Source: Acidiferrum sp963771295 (GTDB taxonomy: Bacteria > Acidobacteriota > Terriglobia > Acidiferrales > UBA7541). From it: 64,000 nt of DNA. Below the pieces are notes generated by a model. It did not search any database and was not told where the DNA came from. It saw nothing but the letters and a program-made list of their open reading frames with translations. Within the stretch, counting starts at the first letter, position 1. Each line of letters opens with the position of its first letter. The stretch lies in contig CAVYTB010000012.1 in assembly GCA_963771295.1 (NCBI GenBank), positions 66,388 to 130,387 on the forward strand. The letters run 5' to 3'. This document shows, one piece after another, positions 49,976-59,267 of this stretch. The translations under genes were made by a program, and so were the position numbers.

Positions 49976-50935
49976 ATGACCAATGTCCGACTCTGTTTTC
50001 ACGATCGCTGTTTCGACGGCACCGCTTCAGCCGCACTCTTCTACCGCTTTTTTCGCGAACGCCAGGATGCCAACGCGCAGTTTCATTTCACTGGCATGAC
50101 CCACAAGGCCAAGCATCCCTGGGAAGATGGCCTGTTCGATGGCGACGAGAACGTCATCGTCGACTTCAAATATTCCAATTCTCCGAAGGTCACCTGGTGG
50201 TTCGATCATCACCAGAGCGCATTCCTGACGCCTGCCGACGCCGAATACTTCAAGAAATTTCCCGGCAAAAATATGTATTACGAGCCGGATTACAAGTCCT
50301 GCACCAAGCTGATCGCCACGGTCACCAAGGATAAGTTTGCTTTCGACACCAAGCCTTTGGAAGACTTGATCCATTGGGGCGACATCATCGACGGCGCACA
50401 GTTTCCCACGCCGCAGTCGGCCACCGAACTCACCGAACCGGCCACGCAGTTGGCGCTGGTGATTGAGGCCGCGCCGGAGGACGGCATTCCCGCTCGCATC
50501 ATTCCGGAACTGGCTTATCGGTCCCTCGCCGAGATGGTCACTCTGCCGATCGTCGCCAAGCACCTCGGCCCTTTGCTGGAGCGACATCGCAAGTCCATCG
50601 ACATCTTGCGGCAACGCTGCGAAGCCAAAGATGGCGTGATCTTCTTCGACGTCAGCGACATGGATTTGGAGGGCTACAACAAATTCATTCCTTATTTGTT
50701 GCATCCCGAATGCGTTTATTCCGTCAGCGTTAGCGCCTCTCCTGTTCGCGCCAAAGTCTCGCTGGGCACGAACCCCTGGAACCAGGCCACCGCCGATCAG
50801 AATCTGGCCAGCTTGGCCGAAAAGTATGGCGGCGGAGGTCACCCCCGTGTTTCCGCCATCTCCTTCGATCCCCAGGACCTGCAACGTGCGCGCCAGGTAG
50901 CGCGGGATTTGGCGGCGGTGCTGCGCGCCAAATGA
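49976..50935 (+). CDS. DHH-family phosphoesterase-like protein
   Basis: 319 residues. MTNVRLCFHDRCFDGTASAA has the family's first acidic/His motif, VTWWFDHHQSAF the DHH motif, and YGGGGHPRVSAISF the C-terminal GGGH signature of the DHHA1 domain. Such enzymes hydrolyse phosphodiesters such as nanoRNA or cyclic dinucleotides; the substrate here is not determined. AGGAGG lies 19 nt upstream, unusually far. Confidence 0.85.
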   Translation: MTNVRLCFHDRCFDGTASAALFYRFFRERQDANAQFHFTGMTHKAKHPWEDGLFDGDENVIVDFKYSNSPKVTWWFDHHQSAFLTPADAEYFKKFPGKNMYYEPDYKSCTKLIATVTKDKFAFDTKPLEDLIHWGDIIDGAQFPTPQSATELTEPATQLALVIEAAPEDGIPARIIPELAYRSLAEMVTLPIVAKHLGPLLERHRKSIDILRQRCEAKDGVIFFDVSDMDLEGYNKFIPYLLHPECVYSVSVSASPVRAKVSLGTNPWNQATADQNLASLAEKYGGGGHPRVSAISFDPQDLQRARQVARDLAAVLRAK

Positions 50936-50980
50936 AAACCGAAATCGCCACGAGCCGCGAAGTTTAGCTGCGACTTCAAG

Positions 50981-51009
50981 TCGACAACAATTTCAGAACA
51001 AGGTAAAAT
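50981..51009 (+). promoter_or_regulatory. Promoter of tRNA-Lys
   Basis: TCGACA at 50981-50986, a 17-bp spacer and TAAAAT at 51004-51009, 14 bp before the tRNA 5' end. Good sigma-70 match. Confidence 0.65.
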
Positions 51010-51023
51010 TAAGAATTGCCCGT

Positions 51024-51098
51024 GGACCGGTAGCTCAATGGTAGAGCAGTTGACTCTTAATCAACGGGTTGCAGGTTCGAGTCCTGCCCGGTTCACCA
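51024..51098 (+). tRNA. tRNA-Lys(CUU)
   Basis: 75 nt: acceptor GGACCGG/CCGGTTC, D-arm around AGCTCAATGGTAGAGC, anticodon stem GTTGA/TCAAC with loop CTCTTAA (anticodon CUU), T-arm GCAGG-TTCGAGT-CCTGC, encoded CCA. Intact. It forms the left border of the third mobile element, whose integrase gene at 62.6-63.8 kb is preceded by a 17-bp near-copy of its anticodon-arm region. Confidence 0.97.
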
Positions 51099-51383
51099 AA
51101 ATCCCTTTAAAAATGCACATTTTAGTCGTTCTGACGGCTGATTGGCGGGAACGGTTTTACGGTTGTTTTACGCGCGTGCGCGGGCAGAAGAGGCTGGAAT
51201 AACACAAGCCTCTTCTTTTCGTACCGAGTGGTTCCCCCTTCGCTTCCTGCTTGACGCGTCCGAGTCAGCAGCCCGTTTCGAGGCTATTCGACTCCGAGGA
51301 GTCCGGTCAGCGCTCCGGGTAGTATCCTAATTTGGCCATGTGCGCCTCCCGATGCCAATTAAATGTATTACATTATTTGGACG

Positions 51384-52091
51384 ATGGAAGTTAGGCGAGT
51401 CATATCGTGTACCATCTTGCTCTTTGCGATGTTCTTCGCAGGGTTGGTGGCCGGTACCCCAAACTGGTACACGGCCCTCACACGGCCCGAATGGTGGCAG
51501 GTTCTTATCGCGGCGGTAGGTATTGCCGTCATTGCATGGCAAGCGTTTTTGACAAGAAAAGCCATTGAAACTGGCAACAAAAGCGTGGAGACCTTCATTA
51601 GCAAAGAGCGTGCCCGCCTTAGGATCGACTTGGAAGAACTGGACTTGTCTCTTCAGCCCAACGGAGTTTATGAAGTCAAATTTGCGGTAAGCATTTTCGG
51701 AACAACTCCGGCCTTCATCATTGATACAAAGTGCGTTGCCTTCCACACTCCTTCCGATTGGATTGACTACGAAGAACTAGGTGACGCCGTGATGTTCCCC
51801 CTTCATTACATACCCGCTGTCTTTCCTGCTAACAGCGAACCGATTCAAGACTTTGCTATCTTTCATTTCGACAGCGAAGGCCATACGCAGCAACTCATCG
51901 AGGGGATCGAAGCCGACAGGCTTTTCGTTGTGATACGGGGATTCATCATCTATAAGGATGTATTTGACCGGGAGCGTGAGACCAGATTCCGATATGTATG
52001 GAAATATCGGGATAAGACCTCTATACCCGGCCTCAAACGTTGGGGAAACTGGGAAAAGTGCGGCAAGGACGAAGAAAATAAAGAGACTTAG
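51384..52091 (+). CDS. Membrane-anchored hypothetical protein (element cargo)
   Basis: 235 residues. Two membrane helices near the N-terminus (VISCTILLFAMFFAGLVAG and VLIAAVGIAVIAWQAFL), then a cytoplasmic or extracellular beta-rich domain (RARLRIDLEELDLSLQPNGV onward). Not recognised. The layout of two helices plus a soluble domain is common among phage-resistance or superinfection proteins, but that is only an analogy. The frame extends upstream to 51363. Confidence 0.65.
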   Translation: MEVRRVISCTILLFAMFFAGLVAGTPNWYTALTRPEWWQVLIAAVGIAVIAWQAFLTRKAIETGNKSVETFISKERARLRIDLEELDLSLQPNGVYEVKFAVSIFGTTPAFIIDTKCVAFHTPSDWIDYEELGDAVMFPLHYIPAVFPANSEPIQDFAIFHFDSEGHTQQLIEGIEADRLFVVIRGFIIYKDVFDRERETRFRYVWKYRDKTSIPGLKRWGNWEKCGKDEENKET

Positions 52092-52240
52092 TTCGCTTCC
52101 GGGCGTCGCTACTCTGAAAAGTTGGATGCTGAGGATGAGGACCTACGAAGCTCAGCTTTTAAGGGCCTTACGTCCTCGAAATGTTCACCCAAACAACAGC
52201 GGAGAAGTAGATGTGCGCCGAGTATAAGGTCGCTTAGAGG

Positions 52241-52480
52241 CTACTGCCTAACAAAGAGCCAGCCCATGCCGTTACACTGCATACACTGGTTATTGTGGTC
52301 ATAACCTGTAGTTTCGCACGATGGGCATTCGGCCCAATCTTTCTCACCGATTGCGCTCTGATTTATTCCCGTGCATCTATGCGTGCTAGACATGCGTCCG
52401 CATTTCCCATTGACCAAGATAATGTTATGGCCAGGCGCTCCACAGCGTGTGCAAATTGTGACTGGTTTAGGGCGCTTCAT
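52241..52480 (-). CDS. Small zinc-finger protein
   Basis: 79 residues with C-x2-C pairs CTRC, CPSC and CMQC plus further Cys/His residues. The C-terminal half, CPSCETTGYDHNNQCMQCNG, resembles the DnaJ-type zinc repeat. Typical of small phage-encoded nucleic-acid or protein-binding factors. No ribosome site is evident, so the start is tentative. Confidence 0.6.
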   Translation of the reverse strand: MKRPKPVTICTRCGAPGHNIILVNGKCGRMSSTHRCTGINQSAIGEKDWAECPSCETTGYDHNNQCMQCNGMGWLFVRQ

Positions 52481-52878
52481 GCGGTTGGACAGTGCATTCT
52501 ACCATCTCAACCGGCTCCTTGGCGACAGACGGATGCACGCTGGTGCACGCTGCTTGGACACGCAGGCCGGGATGGGCGGCTACCCCGGCTTACGGAGTCG
52601 ATTGTAGAAGGGCCGGCCGTGACCTTTTGGCCGGCCCTGCGCATAGTAACAGCGTTCCCAGGCATTCCCCGCTCATGAGACGAGGAAGCTGTCCTCGAAA
52701 CGCGCAACCGATTAAGAAGATTATGGCCGCTGTGAAGGTGTCTGTCGTTGCCCTGGGGCATGTCTGTAGTTGCACTGGAGCAATCATGCGAGATGCATGC
52801 TTGCGGTGGATGCGCGGTAACACATTTCATTTTATACTTGAGACCCGTTCCTCTGCCAAAACCCTCCGAGGTGATGAA

Positions 52879-53088
52879 ATGAAATGGCAGAGAACGCTGT
52901 ACAAAACCGTCCGCATTGGACACCCGATAATTCCACCTCACTACTACTTGCTGAGCTACTTATCTTCGCTTTATCTGGCAGTGTCCCAGACTTGGGCGCG
53001 TTTGCGAACGAGGCACATCGAAAGTTTCTTGCAGAATCGTCTCATTAAGGTGGATGATTTGCCAAACGGCGATTCGCTCCCAAATTAG
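52879..53088 (+). CDS. Possible small protein
   Basis: 69 residues beginning MKWQRTLYKTVRIGHPIIPP, with one hydrophobic stretch (YYLLSYLSSLYLAVSQ). Supported mainly by GAGGTGATGA immediately before the ATG, an almost perfect ribosome site. The upstream part of the same open frame is not protein-like. Function unknown; could be a truncated gene. Confidence 0.4.
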   Translation: MKWQRTLYKTVRIGHPIIPPHYYLLSYLSSLYLAVSQTWARLRTRHIESFLQNRLIKVDDLPNGDSLPN

Positions 53089-53146
53089 TTATCTAAGGTT
53101 AGCGAGTTAATCAGAACTTGCCCATGCCGGGAAGGGAGTCCTACAG

Positions 53147-53779
53147 ATGGATGAAGAGAAGGCTCTTGATAACGACCTAAAGAAACTACATGCAGAAGTA
53201 AATCAGATTGTTTCGCAGCGATTCCAACTCACGAATCTAGCAATTCTCGTGTTTGCAGCTATATGCGGCTGGGCAACGAGCAGCATCAACCGTCAAGGAG
53301 GCATAGGCATAGAATACGTGTCCGTCATCACTGTCCTAGTGATTTTGGTTCTGGGGACAATCTTTTTCTATTTTATGCTTCTGCTCGGCATGATGCGGAT
53401 ATTCACGGTCTACCTCGAAGAGAAATTTGGCTCCCACTGGGAGTCTGACTGGCACGAATACCGTCAACAGCCGTCCAGTAGGCAATATTTTGGATATAGC
53501 AAGGCTGGCGCCAGCGTTTTCTTGCTCTTGGGCCCTTTGGCTGTCGCGTTTTTCCTGATGCTCTCGTGGCTTAGTGGTGGATTTGTTTGGCGACCTCTTC
53601 TGTGGTTACCGTTTGGCGCGTTGCTCCTTTACTTAATCGGCGTAGGTGGAGCAGTCCGGGCCAGACATCTACTCATAAAAGAATCCACGATTAAACGTAA
53701 TTGGACAGATGCCATCAGGAGTGCCAACGAAAAACGAAAGAAAGCGTCCGCCGATGACCTGAGCAGGCGGCAAGGTTAG
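53147..53779 (+). CDS. Multi-pass membrane protein (element cargo)
   Basis: 210 residues. Four membrane segments: LAILVFAAICGWATSS, VSVITVLVILVLGTIFFYFM, ASVFLLLGPLAVAFFLML and PLLWLPFGALLLYLIGVGG. A short helical N-terminus (DNDLKKLHAEVNQIVSQRFQ) and a basic C-terminus face the cytoplasm. GGGAGT lies 8 nt before the ATG. No family recognised. Its place between the terminase block and the tRNA is where satellites keep accessory genes. Confidence 0.7.
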   Translation: MDEEKALDNDLKKLHAEVNQIVSQRFQLTNLAILVFAAICGWATSSINRQGGIGIEYVSVITVLVILVLGTIFFYFMLLLGMMRIFTVYLEEKFGSHWESDWHEYRQQPSSRQYFGYSKAGASVFLLLGPLAVAFFLMLSWLSGGFVWRPLLWLPFGALLLYLIGVGGAVRARHLLIKESTIKRNWTDAIRSANEKRKKASADDLSRRQG

Positions 53780-53924
53780 GCAAGCGATACGCCACTCGGA
53801 GCCGCATCGGGTGAATGCGTGGGAGCACAAGCCATTTTACCTTCCGACAGATCAGGCCAGCGCTTATCGATGCTTCCGAGCGCACAGAATCGTCGCCGAA
53901 AAAATGATTGCGAACCTCTCAACG

Positions 53925-54404
53925 TTAAAGCTCTTCTTCGAATGCTTCAGCAGCAACTTCTAGCGTCTTTCCATCTGCTGTTTGTGCCTCTGGCGCGAGC
54001 AGCTTCCGCGTGAGCACGTCTAGCTGCCCCAGCTCTTCTTCTGTGAGTTTCGCGAGTTTCGGGTCGCGGTAGACAGTGTGCCCGTGGACGAGACTGCCGC
54101 TCACTTTGATGGATTGTGCTGGCGTGCCTTCTGCATAAGCGAGCAGCAGCGCGAGATGTTTGTAGCTGCCTTGCAGCGCTCGCCGGAACGACAGTTCCAT
54201 CAGCCGCTCGGCTCCGCTCTTTTGCGTGCGCGGGTGCGGTTCGGCGAGACAGGCTTTCGCCGCTTCCGAGAACCACTTCGTCTTCGGTCGTCCGGCGGGG
54301 TTCGGCGGCGGACAGCCCTTTTTCCAAGGGATCAAACCTGCGGGCATGGAACCCTTTTTTGGGCGGTGCCCTACGTTCGGTTTCTCGGTCTTCAATTTAT
54401 CCAT
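53925..54404 (-). CDS. DUF5681-like protein, possible small terminase
   Basis: 159 residues. N-terminal IPWKKGCPPPNPAGRPKTKW matches the GRPK signature of DUF5681-type phage proteins found beside terminases; the helical centre and acidic tail (LEVAAEAFEEEL) are also typical. I infer DNA recognition for packaging. Last gene of the leftward packaging block, overlapping its upstream neighbour by 13 bp. Confidence 0.6.
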   Translation of the reverse strand: MDKLKTEKPNVGHRPKKGSMPAGLIPWKKGCPPPNPAGRPKTKWFSEAAKACLAEPHPRTQKSGAERLMELSFRRALQGSYKHLALLLAYAEGTPAQSIKVSGSLVHGHTVYRDPKLAKLTEEELGQLDVLTRKLLAPEAQTADGKTLEVAAEAFEEEL

Positions 54405-54640
54405 CCTTCCGGGTTCTCTTTGTCCCATGCCGGAATACCCTCCAGTTCATGCTGATCGAGGAGTGCTTTCAAATTCCTCAATTGCGCTTGGGAGGTGTGC
54501 CTAAGACAGACCGCAATCGTTTCTGCTAATTCTTTGTTGCCAAGCAGCCTTTTGGCTTCAACATCGGCAATCAGTTGGTTCACTGCCCTTATTGATAGTG
54601 CGTAAATCTCGTCTCGTGTGAGGCCGCGTTTCTTATCCAT
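54392..54640 (-). CDS. Small helical phage-type protein
   Basis: 82 residues beginning MDKKRGLTRDEIYALSIRAV, fully helical. Not recognised. The ATG at 54640 has GGGGGAAG upstream. It begins 15 bp after the large terminase stop in the same transcription unit. Confidence 0.6.
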   Translation of the reverse strand: MDKKRGLTRDEIYALSIRAVNQLIADVEAKRLLGNKELAETIAVCLRHTSQAQLRNLKALLDQHELEGIPAWDKENPEGWIN

Positions 54641-54654
54641 TCGCTTCCCCCATT

Positions 54655-56091
54655 TCATTGCATCCATTTCTGTTCGAAGTTGCGAGAAAAATCGTAGACG
54701 TACTCTGGCGCCTTCACCGGGGTAGCTTGCCGCCGCATGATGCCAAGGCCGCTCATCACCAGATAGCGCATCGCGTCCATCGCATGATCGCGTTCTTTGA
54801 CAACTTTTCCTTCACGCCGGTGATAACCGCGAAGTTCCGAGTACCAATGGCTTAGAGAATTAAACGCTTTCAGCTTTCCGCCGTACATCATTTGCTCGAC
54901 CGCGAATATCCCAGCCTCGACTGCATGATTCGCGGGCGTGAGTTGCAAACCTTCCTGTCGGTAGCGCTCAATCAAAGCGGTTCCGTCGATCTGTGAGCGG
55001 CCTTTTGCTGCCGGGTCGATCACGCCGGGAATCCATGCGCCGCGAGCTTTTATCGCGTGAGAATGCACGTGGGGCTCTTCGTGGCCCATGTAGTGTTCGC
55101 TGTAGAGATAAACCACGCCCGATTCGTTGTCGCGTGCGCCCCAGATCGCGGCGGTCATGTTCCAGCCGACATCTAACCCGAAAGCTTTCGGCCAGTGGTC
55201 GGGAATCGCGAACGGCTTGACCAGAATTTCCTCGTCCGTCGGGTGATAGATTGCGCCCGAGCCTAACTGCGGTATGCCTTTGGTGCGCGCATCCCGCTGC
55301 CAACTCGGATATTCCGCTTCGAGCTGCGCGCGGGTTTGTTCATCCAGGTGCGGCGCGTCGTTCCATGTCGCGGTGACGGTGTACTTCATGGATCCTTGCG
55401 GTGCTTCGCGGAATTGCCGCACGATCTCGGTTAATCCCCAGAGCGGGGTAAAAGTGAAGATGATTAAACCGTTGGGCTGGCCCGGGACGGTCGAGAGCGT
55501 TCGCGTCAAACATTCAAGGTAGATGCTCTGATCGGCTTCTTCGTCGAGCCAGATTAAGTCTTTGCCCGTTCCGTAGAAACTTTCTACGCCTTGATCGTAC
55601 GATTTCAAACTGATGTCGCTTCGTCCACCGCTCGCATGCCTTACATAAATTGTGTCGATTGCCTCTGGGATTCCGGCTTTCGTCGTTGTGCCGATGATCG
55701 CATCCGCTGGGATCGTGCCCGTTCCGAAACATTGCGGCTTGCCAAGCAAAGCGTCTTGGATGATGTCTTTCGTGGTCTTGGAAGTTTGCCCGGCGGCCCA
55801 TGCGGAAATGGGTTTTGTGAATCGGCGGCCTTTCCACCAATGAGGATATTGTCCAGTCAAGTGCAGCGCGGTTTCGTACGCTCCAATGCCTAGGGTTTTT
55901 CCGACTCTGTTTCCGGCCATGAACAAACGCTCGTTGTAGCGAGCGCCTGCCTCAAAATATTCCATGTGGCGCGCGTACAAGTCTCGCCTGAGCGGTCCAC
56001 TGTCCGGGTAGAATTCGCATTCGATGCGATGCTCGCTGCGGTATTTAATTTCCGCTTCTATCTCCGACCGCGATGGAAGAGTGTGCGTCAT
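54655..56091 (-). CDS. Phage terminase large subunit
   Basis: 478 residues. ATPase: Walker A GNRVGKT at 60-66, Walker B LIWLDEEA at 179-186, and the coupling motif FTFTPLWG near 212-219. Nuclease: first Asp D307 in FGLDVGWNMTAA and a late acidic helix KERDHAMDAMRYLV. It packages DNA into a procapsid. Overlaps the upstream gene by 4 bp. No portal or capsid gene follows, which is unusual. Confidence 0.92.
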   Translation of the reverse strand: MTHTLPSRSEIEAEIKYRSEHRIECEFYPDSGPLRRDLYARHMEYFEAGARYNERLFMAGNRVGKTLGIGAYETALHLTGQYPHWWKGRRFTKPISAWAAGQTSKTTKDIIQDALLGKPQCFGTGTIPADAIIGTTTKAGIPEAIDTIYVRHASGGRSDISLKSYDQGVESFYGTGKDLIWLDEEADQSIYLECLTRTLSTVPGQPNGLIIFTFTPLWGLTEIVRQFREAPQGSMKYTVTATWNDAPHLDEQTRAQLEAEYPSWQRDARTKGIPQLGSGAIYHPTDEEILVKPFAIPDHWPKAFGLDVGWNMTAAIWGARDNESGVVYLYSEHYMGHEEPHVHSHAIKARGAWIPGVIDPAAKGRSQIDGTALIERYRQEGLQLTPANHAVEAGIFAVEQMMYGGKLKAFNSLSHWYSELRGYHRREGKVVKERDHAMDAMRYLVMSGLGIMRRQATPVKAPEYVYDFSRNFEQKWMQ

Positions 56092-56300
56092 TTTACGGGA
56101 GCGAGCGGTGCCGGTGCCGGTGTCGCTGTCAGCGCCTGGACCGCTTCGTTTACCGCTTCGGCATTCCTTACCGCCTGCCTCAGTTCCGAGCCGTTGACCT
56201 CGATGAGGCCTGTGGTCATCACACCCTGCGAGGCCAAGTGTTTAAGATATTCGAGCAGGGATTGACTAGCAGCTTGTATTTCCGTCGGTGTTTTAAGCAT
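56088..56300 (-). CDS. Small helical protein upstream of terminase
   Basis: 70 residues, helical, ending in a Pro/Ala tail. Strong ribosome site (GGAGGG, 7 nt). ATGA overlap with the terminase start indicates coupling. Function unknown. Confidence 0.65.
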   Translation of the reverse strand: MLKTPTEIQAASQSLLEYLKHLASQGVMTTGLIEVNGSELRQAVRNAEAVNEAVQALTATPAPAPLAPVK

Positions 56301-56351
56301 TTAACACCCTCCGTTGTGTTCTAACAGCCGCGCAAACTCTTTGCTTGTACA

Positions 56352-56585
56352 TTAGTCCCCCTTCTGCGGGTCAGCCCCCTGCTCCCGCTTGTCCTGGGCT
56401 TTGCGGTTGGCCTCATAGTCGTCGTCGAGTTTTGTCGCCGGTCTGCGCGCCTGCACGGCGCTCTGATACGGTGAATTCGACGTCACTATGATCGGATTCG
56501 CTGACGGCTTGTTTCTTGCCGCGTCGCGCTCGTCAATGCTTTCCACCGTGCTTATTTTGCCGCTGTTACGAATTGCCTTTTGCAT
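56352..56585 (-). CDS. Small hypothetical phage-type protein
   Basis: 77 residues, hydrophilic and probably disordered (RPATKLDDDYEANRKAQDKR). AAGGAGA 9 nt before the ATG. Part of the leftward block. Confidence 0.55.
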   Translation of the reverse strand: MQKAIRNSGKISTVESIDERDAARNKPSANPIIVTSNSPYQSAVQARRPATKLDDDYEANRKAQDKREQGADPQKGD

Positions 56586-56599
56586 GTGATGATTCTCCT

Positions 56600-57040
56600 T
56601 TAAATTGTGTAGCCCTTCGTTGCCCGACGCCTCTCGTGCTCCTCTTTCGGCCTTTCGCGCAACCCTTCAGACTTCAGACGCTCAACCTCTTGCTCAAGAG
56701 TGGTCATTACCGCACGTCCCGCTGGCTGGCTGGGAGGCCATACCGTAAACCAGTGGTGCAAGGGATTCCATTCCGCCCAAGAGTTCACAATGGCGTATTC
56801 GTTCGTTCCTTGCCCGTAGCTGACGAGCAATCGTGGAAAGTCGGGAAGGATCTCAGGCGCAGGCGGCGTTGGCGCGACCATCAGCGTAACAGCTTCCTCG
56901 CATGGCTGCGGGTTGATCATGTTTTGGAACAACTGCTTCAGGATTTCTAGCGGAGAAGAAACCTTGACGTGTTTCTTTTCCATCTTCGCCAATTCGAAAA
57001 GCGCTGCGGTTGCGACTAGTCCGATCATTTCTTGTTCCAT
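56600..57040 (-). CDS. Hypothetical phage-type protein
   Basis: 146 residues, with a helical N-terminus, a Trp-rich centre (NSWAEWNPLHHWFTVWPPSQ) and a helical C-terminus. GGGAG 6 nt before the ATG. Not recognised. Starts 3 bp after the scaffold-like gene ends. Confidence 0.6.
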   Translation of the reverse strand: MEQEMIGLVATAALFELAKMEKKHVKVSSPLEILKQLFQNMINPQPCEEAVTLMVAPTPPAPEILPDFPRLLVSYGQGTNEYAIVNSWAEWNPLHHWFTVWPPSQPAGRAVMTTLEQEVERLKSEGLRERPKEEHERRRATKGYTI

Positions 57041-57042
57041 TT

Positions 57043-58077
57043 TTATCTCCCGAACCGCTTTCGCTCAAATTCTTGTTTGTTTCTCGCCCTGATGTAATCG
57101 CCCGGCGATAACTCCTCGAGCGACCCGCCCGACCTCGTGCTGCTCCCGCCAACAGGCGAAATCGGGGGGAGCGGGCGAGTCCGCTGCCTGGCCGCAGACT
57201 TTGCCGAAAGCCTCTCCGCAACTCTCCCCACCTTCGCCACGGCGGCCACCGGCGGGAGTTCGTTCAATGCTTCCGCCTCAGATGGGTTCTCCGCAAAATA
57301 TTTTGCCACCTCGCTCGAATTATCTTCCTCCACGATCGCGTCTAATACCGCCTGGTGCATCACAACGTTTGACGTAGCCACGGCCCGAGCTGCAGCCGGA
57401 TCCGCCGCCATCCGCTGGCTGTGAGCATCGAACGCGATTTTGTGGCGTATCGTCGGGGAGATTTTCGCGAGATTGCTTGAACTTGGATCGTTTTCCAACT
57501 CCTCGCGGAGCCCTGGAGACTTAGCAAGTGTGTACGCAATGTCGGCCACCTCTGCTGGATTTTTGACCTGTGCGCGTATCGCATCTATCAGGCGTTGCGT
57601 GACTTTGACTCCAGCGATGGCGGCATCAAAGTCGTGGTAGACCCTTGATGCCGCCTTGAAACTGCGCTCGAAGTCGTCAGAAGGCGCGGCGTTGCCATTT
57701 CCATTTTGTTCCGCGTTGGGCCGGGATTCACTGGATTGTGATTCGTCGGAAACGCGTTCGCCCGACACCTGCTCCAAAATTTTCCTCAACTCCGCTTTGT
57801 GCCGCTCCGCCGCGTAATCGCGCTGCTTGGCTGTTTCGTATTTTTTAATCGCTTCATCCGGCTTGCCGCGGTCTTCGCGCAACCATTCCGGAGTTTTCTG
57901 CTTCTCTCGAATCTGTTCCTCGCGTACGGAGTTGAAAATTTTCTGAGGGATTTCTTTTGGCACTGCCCCCGGATCGGGGGGCTCGACGGGAGCCTCGGGC
58001 GCAGTCTTCCAGTTGTCTGAAGCGCCCTGCTGCAACGCCTCTGCTGATTCAGTTGTGGTGGTCATTACGAACGCCAT
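57043..58077 (-). CDS. Scaffold-like phage protein
   Basis: 344 residues, acidic and helical with low-complexity linkers. The C-terminus LEELSPGDYIRARNKQEFER resembles the end of phage scaffolding proteins. The ATG at 58077 has GGGAG 7 nt upstream and overlaps the preceding gene by 29 bp. If it is a scaffold, a capsid gene would be expected, but none is seen in the element. Confidence 0.5.
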   Translation of the reverse strand: MAFVMTTTTESAEALQQGASDNWKTAPEAPVEPPDPGAVPKEIPQKIFNSVREEQIREKQKTPEWLREDRGKPDEAIKKYETAKQRDYAAERHKAELRKILEQVSGERVSDESQSSESRPNAEQNGNGNAAPSDDFERSFKAASRVYHDFDAAIAGVKVTQRLIDAIRAQVKNPAEVADIAYTLAKSPGLREELENDPSSSNLAKISPTIRHKIAFDAHSQRMAADPAAARAVATSNVVMHQAVLDAIVEEDNSSEVAKYFAENPSEAEALNELPPVAAVAKVGRVAERLSAKSAARQRTRPLPPISPVGGSSTRSGGSLEELSPGDYIRARNKQEFERKRFGR

Positions 58078-58321
58078 GTGACACTCCCTGCGCGGCTATC
58101 CGCGCTTCCATCGTTCGACATTCGGCCTCGATCATCTCAGCCCGCCACAAGTGCAACTCCGTCAACTCCGCTTCGAGTTCCACGACGCGAGCTTCCAGCA
58201 TGTGATTTCTTGCGGTTAATTTATCGATTCTCTTGATGAACCCACTCTTCTTTTCCCGTGGCGCAGCAGCGGGCTGCGTTGTGTTCTCAGCACTCTCTAC
58301 CGGCGTGACGGTTTCTTCCAT
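58049..58321 (-). CDS. Coiled-coil protein
   Basis: 90 residues. A heptad pattern runs through IKRIDKLTARNHMLEARVVE. AAGGAG 9 nt before the ATG. Probably oligomeric; function unknown. Confidence 0.6.
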   Translation of the reverse strand: MEETVTPVESAENTTQPAAAPREKKSGFIKRIDKLTARNHMLEARVVELEAELTELHLWRAEMIEAECRTMEARIAAQGVSHGVRNDHHN

Positions 58322-58327
58322 GCGCCG

Positions 58328-59119
58328 TTACTCCTTCCCGCGCGACTTGATCTTTTCTCGCAATTCGTCGCGTTCGTATTCCTTGATCGCCGCCTCTGTT
58401 TCGAGATGGAGCAAGTCGCGCAAATCTCGAATGCGTTTTTCGAGGTCCGCTATTTCGGCCTCATATCTTTCCTTTATGTGATCCGTATAAGATTGTCTTT
58501 TACGGCGCTCAATCTGATTTTTCGTCTCCTCTGCCCGCCACTGCTTGAGTTCTTCATCGTTATCGGGAATAGGATTGGCCGACAATTCAGCCAGCATGGC
58601 CGTGCCCCGGCTGCGGGCATTACGCACACGGTTTTCAAACGCAAGAACTTCGCCGCGCGCTTCCACGATCTGCTCTATCGCGTCGAGCAAGCGGGCATAC
58701 GTTGCTACGCTTAAGTCGTTCTTGCCGCGCTCGAATTTGCTCAGTGTTGATTTAGTCGTGCCCGCCATGTGGGCGATGTAATCAAGATCGATGCCCGATT
58801 CCGTGCGGTATTTCCGCAACTGCCGCCCGCGTTTCGCGAGGCTGTACACGGTCATATGCTCCGCCGCTTCGTCGAGGTCCGGCGTCCGTCGTACTGACTC
58901 TCTGCGCTTCTTTACGCGCTCCGAATGCAGGCGGCTGATCGCGCCCCAAAGTTTGCTCTTTAGAGGTTCAGTGAATGTTCGCGCTTCCGTTTCGATGAAA
59001 CTTATCAGTTGGTGAGAAACTCCAGCAGCGCGGGCGAGTTCCTCTTGCCCGATGCCTAAATCTTTGCGCCACTCGAGCAAGTGCTTCGCGTCGTCCCATA
59101 CGCCACGGTCTTCGTTCAC
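58328..59119 (-). CDS. Double HTH (XRE-type) regulator
   Basis: 263 residues. Two helix-turn-helix units: LGIGQEELARAAGVSHQLIS near 18-37, and GIDLDYIAHMAGTTKSTLSK near 88-107. A long coiled coil follows (YEAEIADLEKRIRDLRDLLH). GTG start at 59119 with AAGGAGG 8 nt upstream. First gene of the leftward block and next to inverted repeats, so it is probably the repressor or switch of the element. Confidence 0.82.
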   Translation of the reverse strand: MNEDRGVWDDAKHLLEWRKDLGIGQEELARAAGVSHQLISFIETEARTFTEPLKSKLWGAISRLHSERVKKRRESVRRTPDLDEAAEHMTVYSLAKRGRQLRKYRTESGIDLDYIAHMAGTTKSTLSKFERGKNDLSVATYARLLDAIEQIVEARGEVLAFENRVRNARSRGTAMLAELSANPIPDNDEELKQWRAEETKNQIERRKRQSYTDHIKERYEAEIADLEKRIRDLRDLLHLETEAAIKEYERDELREKIKSRGKE

Positions 59120-59157
59120 AAGAGTTCTCCTCCTTGGCAACTAACTCTAAGCGTTAC

Positions 59158-59199
59158 GTAAAAAGACGCGCTAGAGAAAAGTGCAAGCACGTCTTTTAC
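59158..59199. promoter_or_regulatory. Inverted-repeat operator candidate upstream of the regulator
   Basis: GTAAAAAGACG and CGTCTTTTAC lie 21 bp apart, starting 39 bp upstream of the regulator start codon. Fits an autoregulatory site or a hairpin in the leader. Confidence 0.5.
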
Positions 59200-59267
59200 T
59201 TATAGGTTACTACTTACTATGATGCGACTAGACAATCCTCTTCGTTATTGCTACAGTGTAGCAGGCT

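Noticed and set aside
51142..51330. Small gene directly after tRNA-Lys
   Set aside because: No ribosome site and shapeless Arg/Ala-rich sequence.
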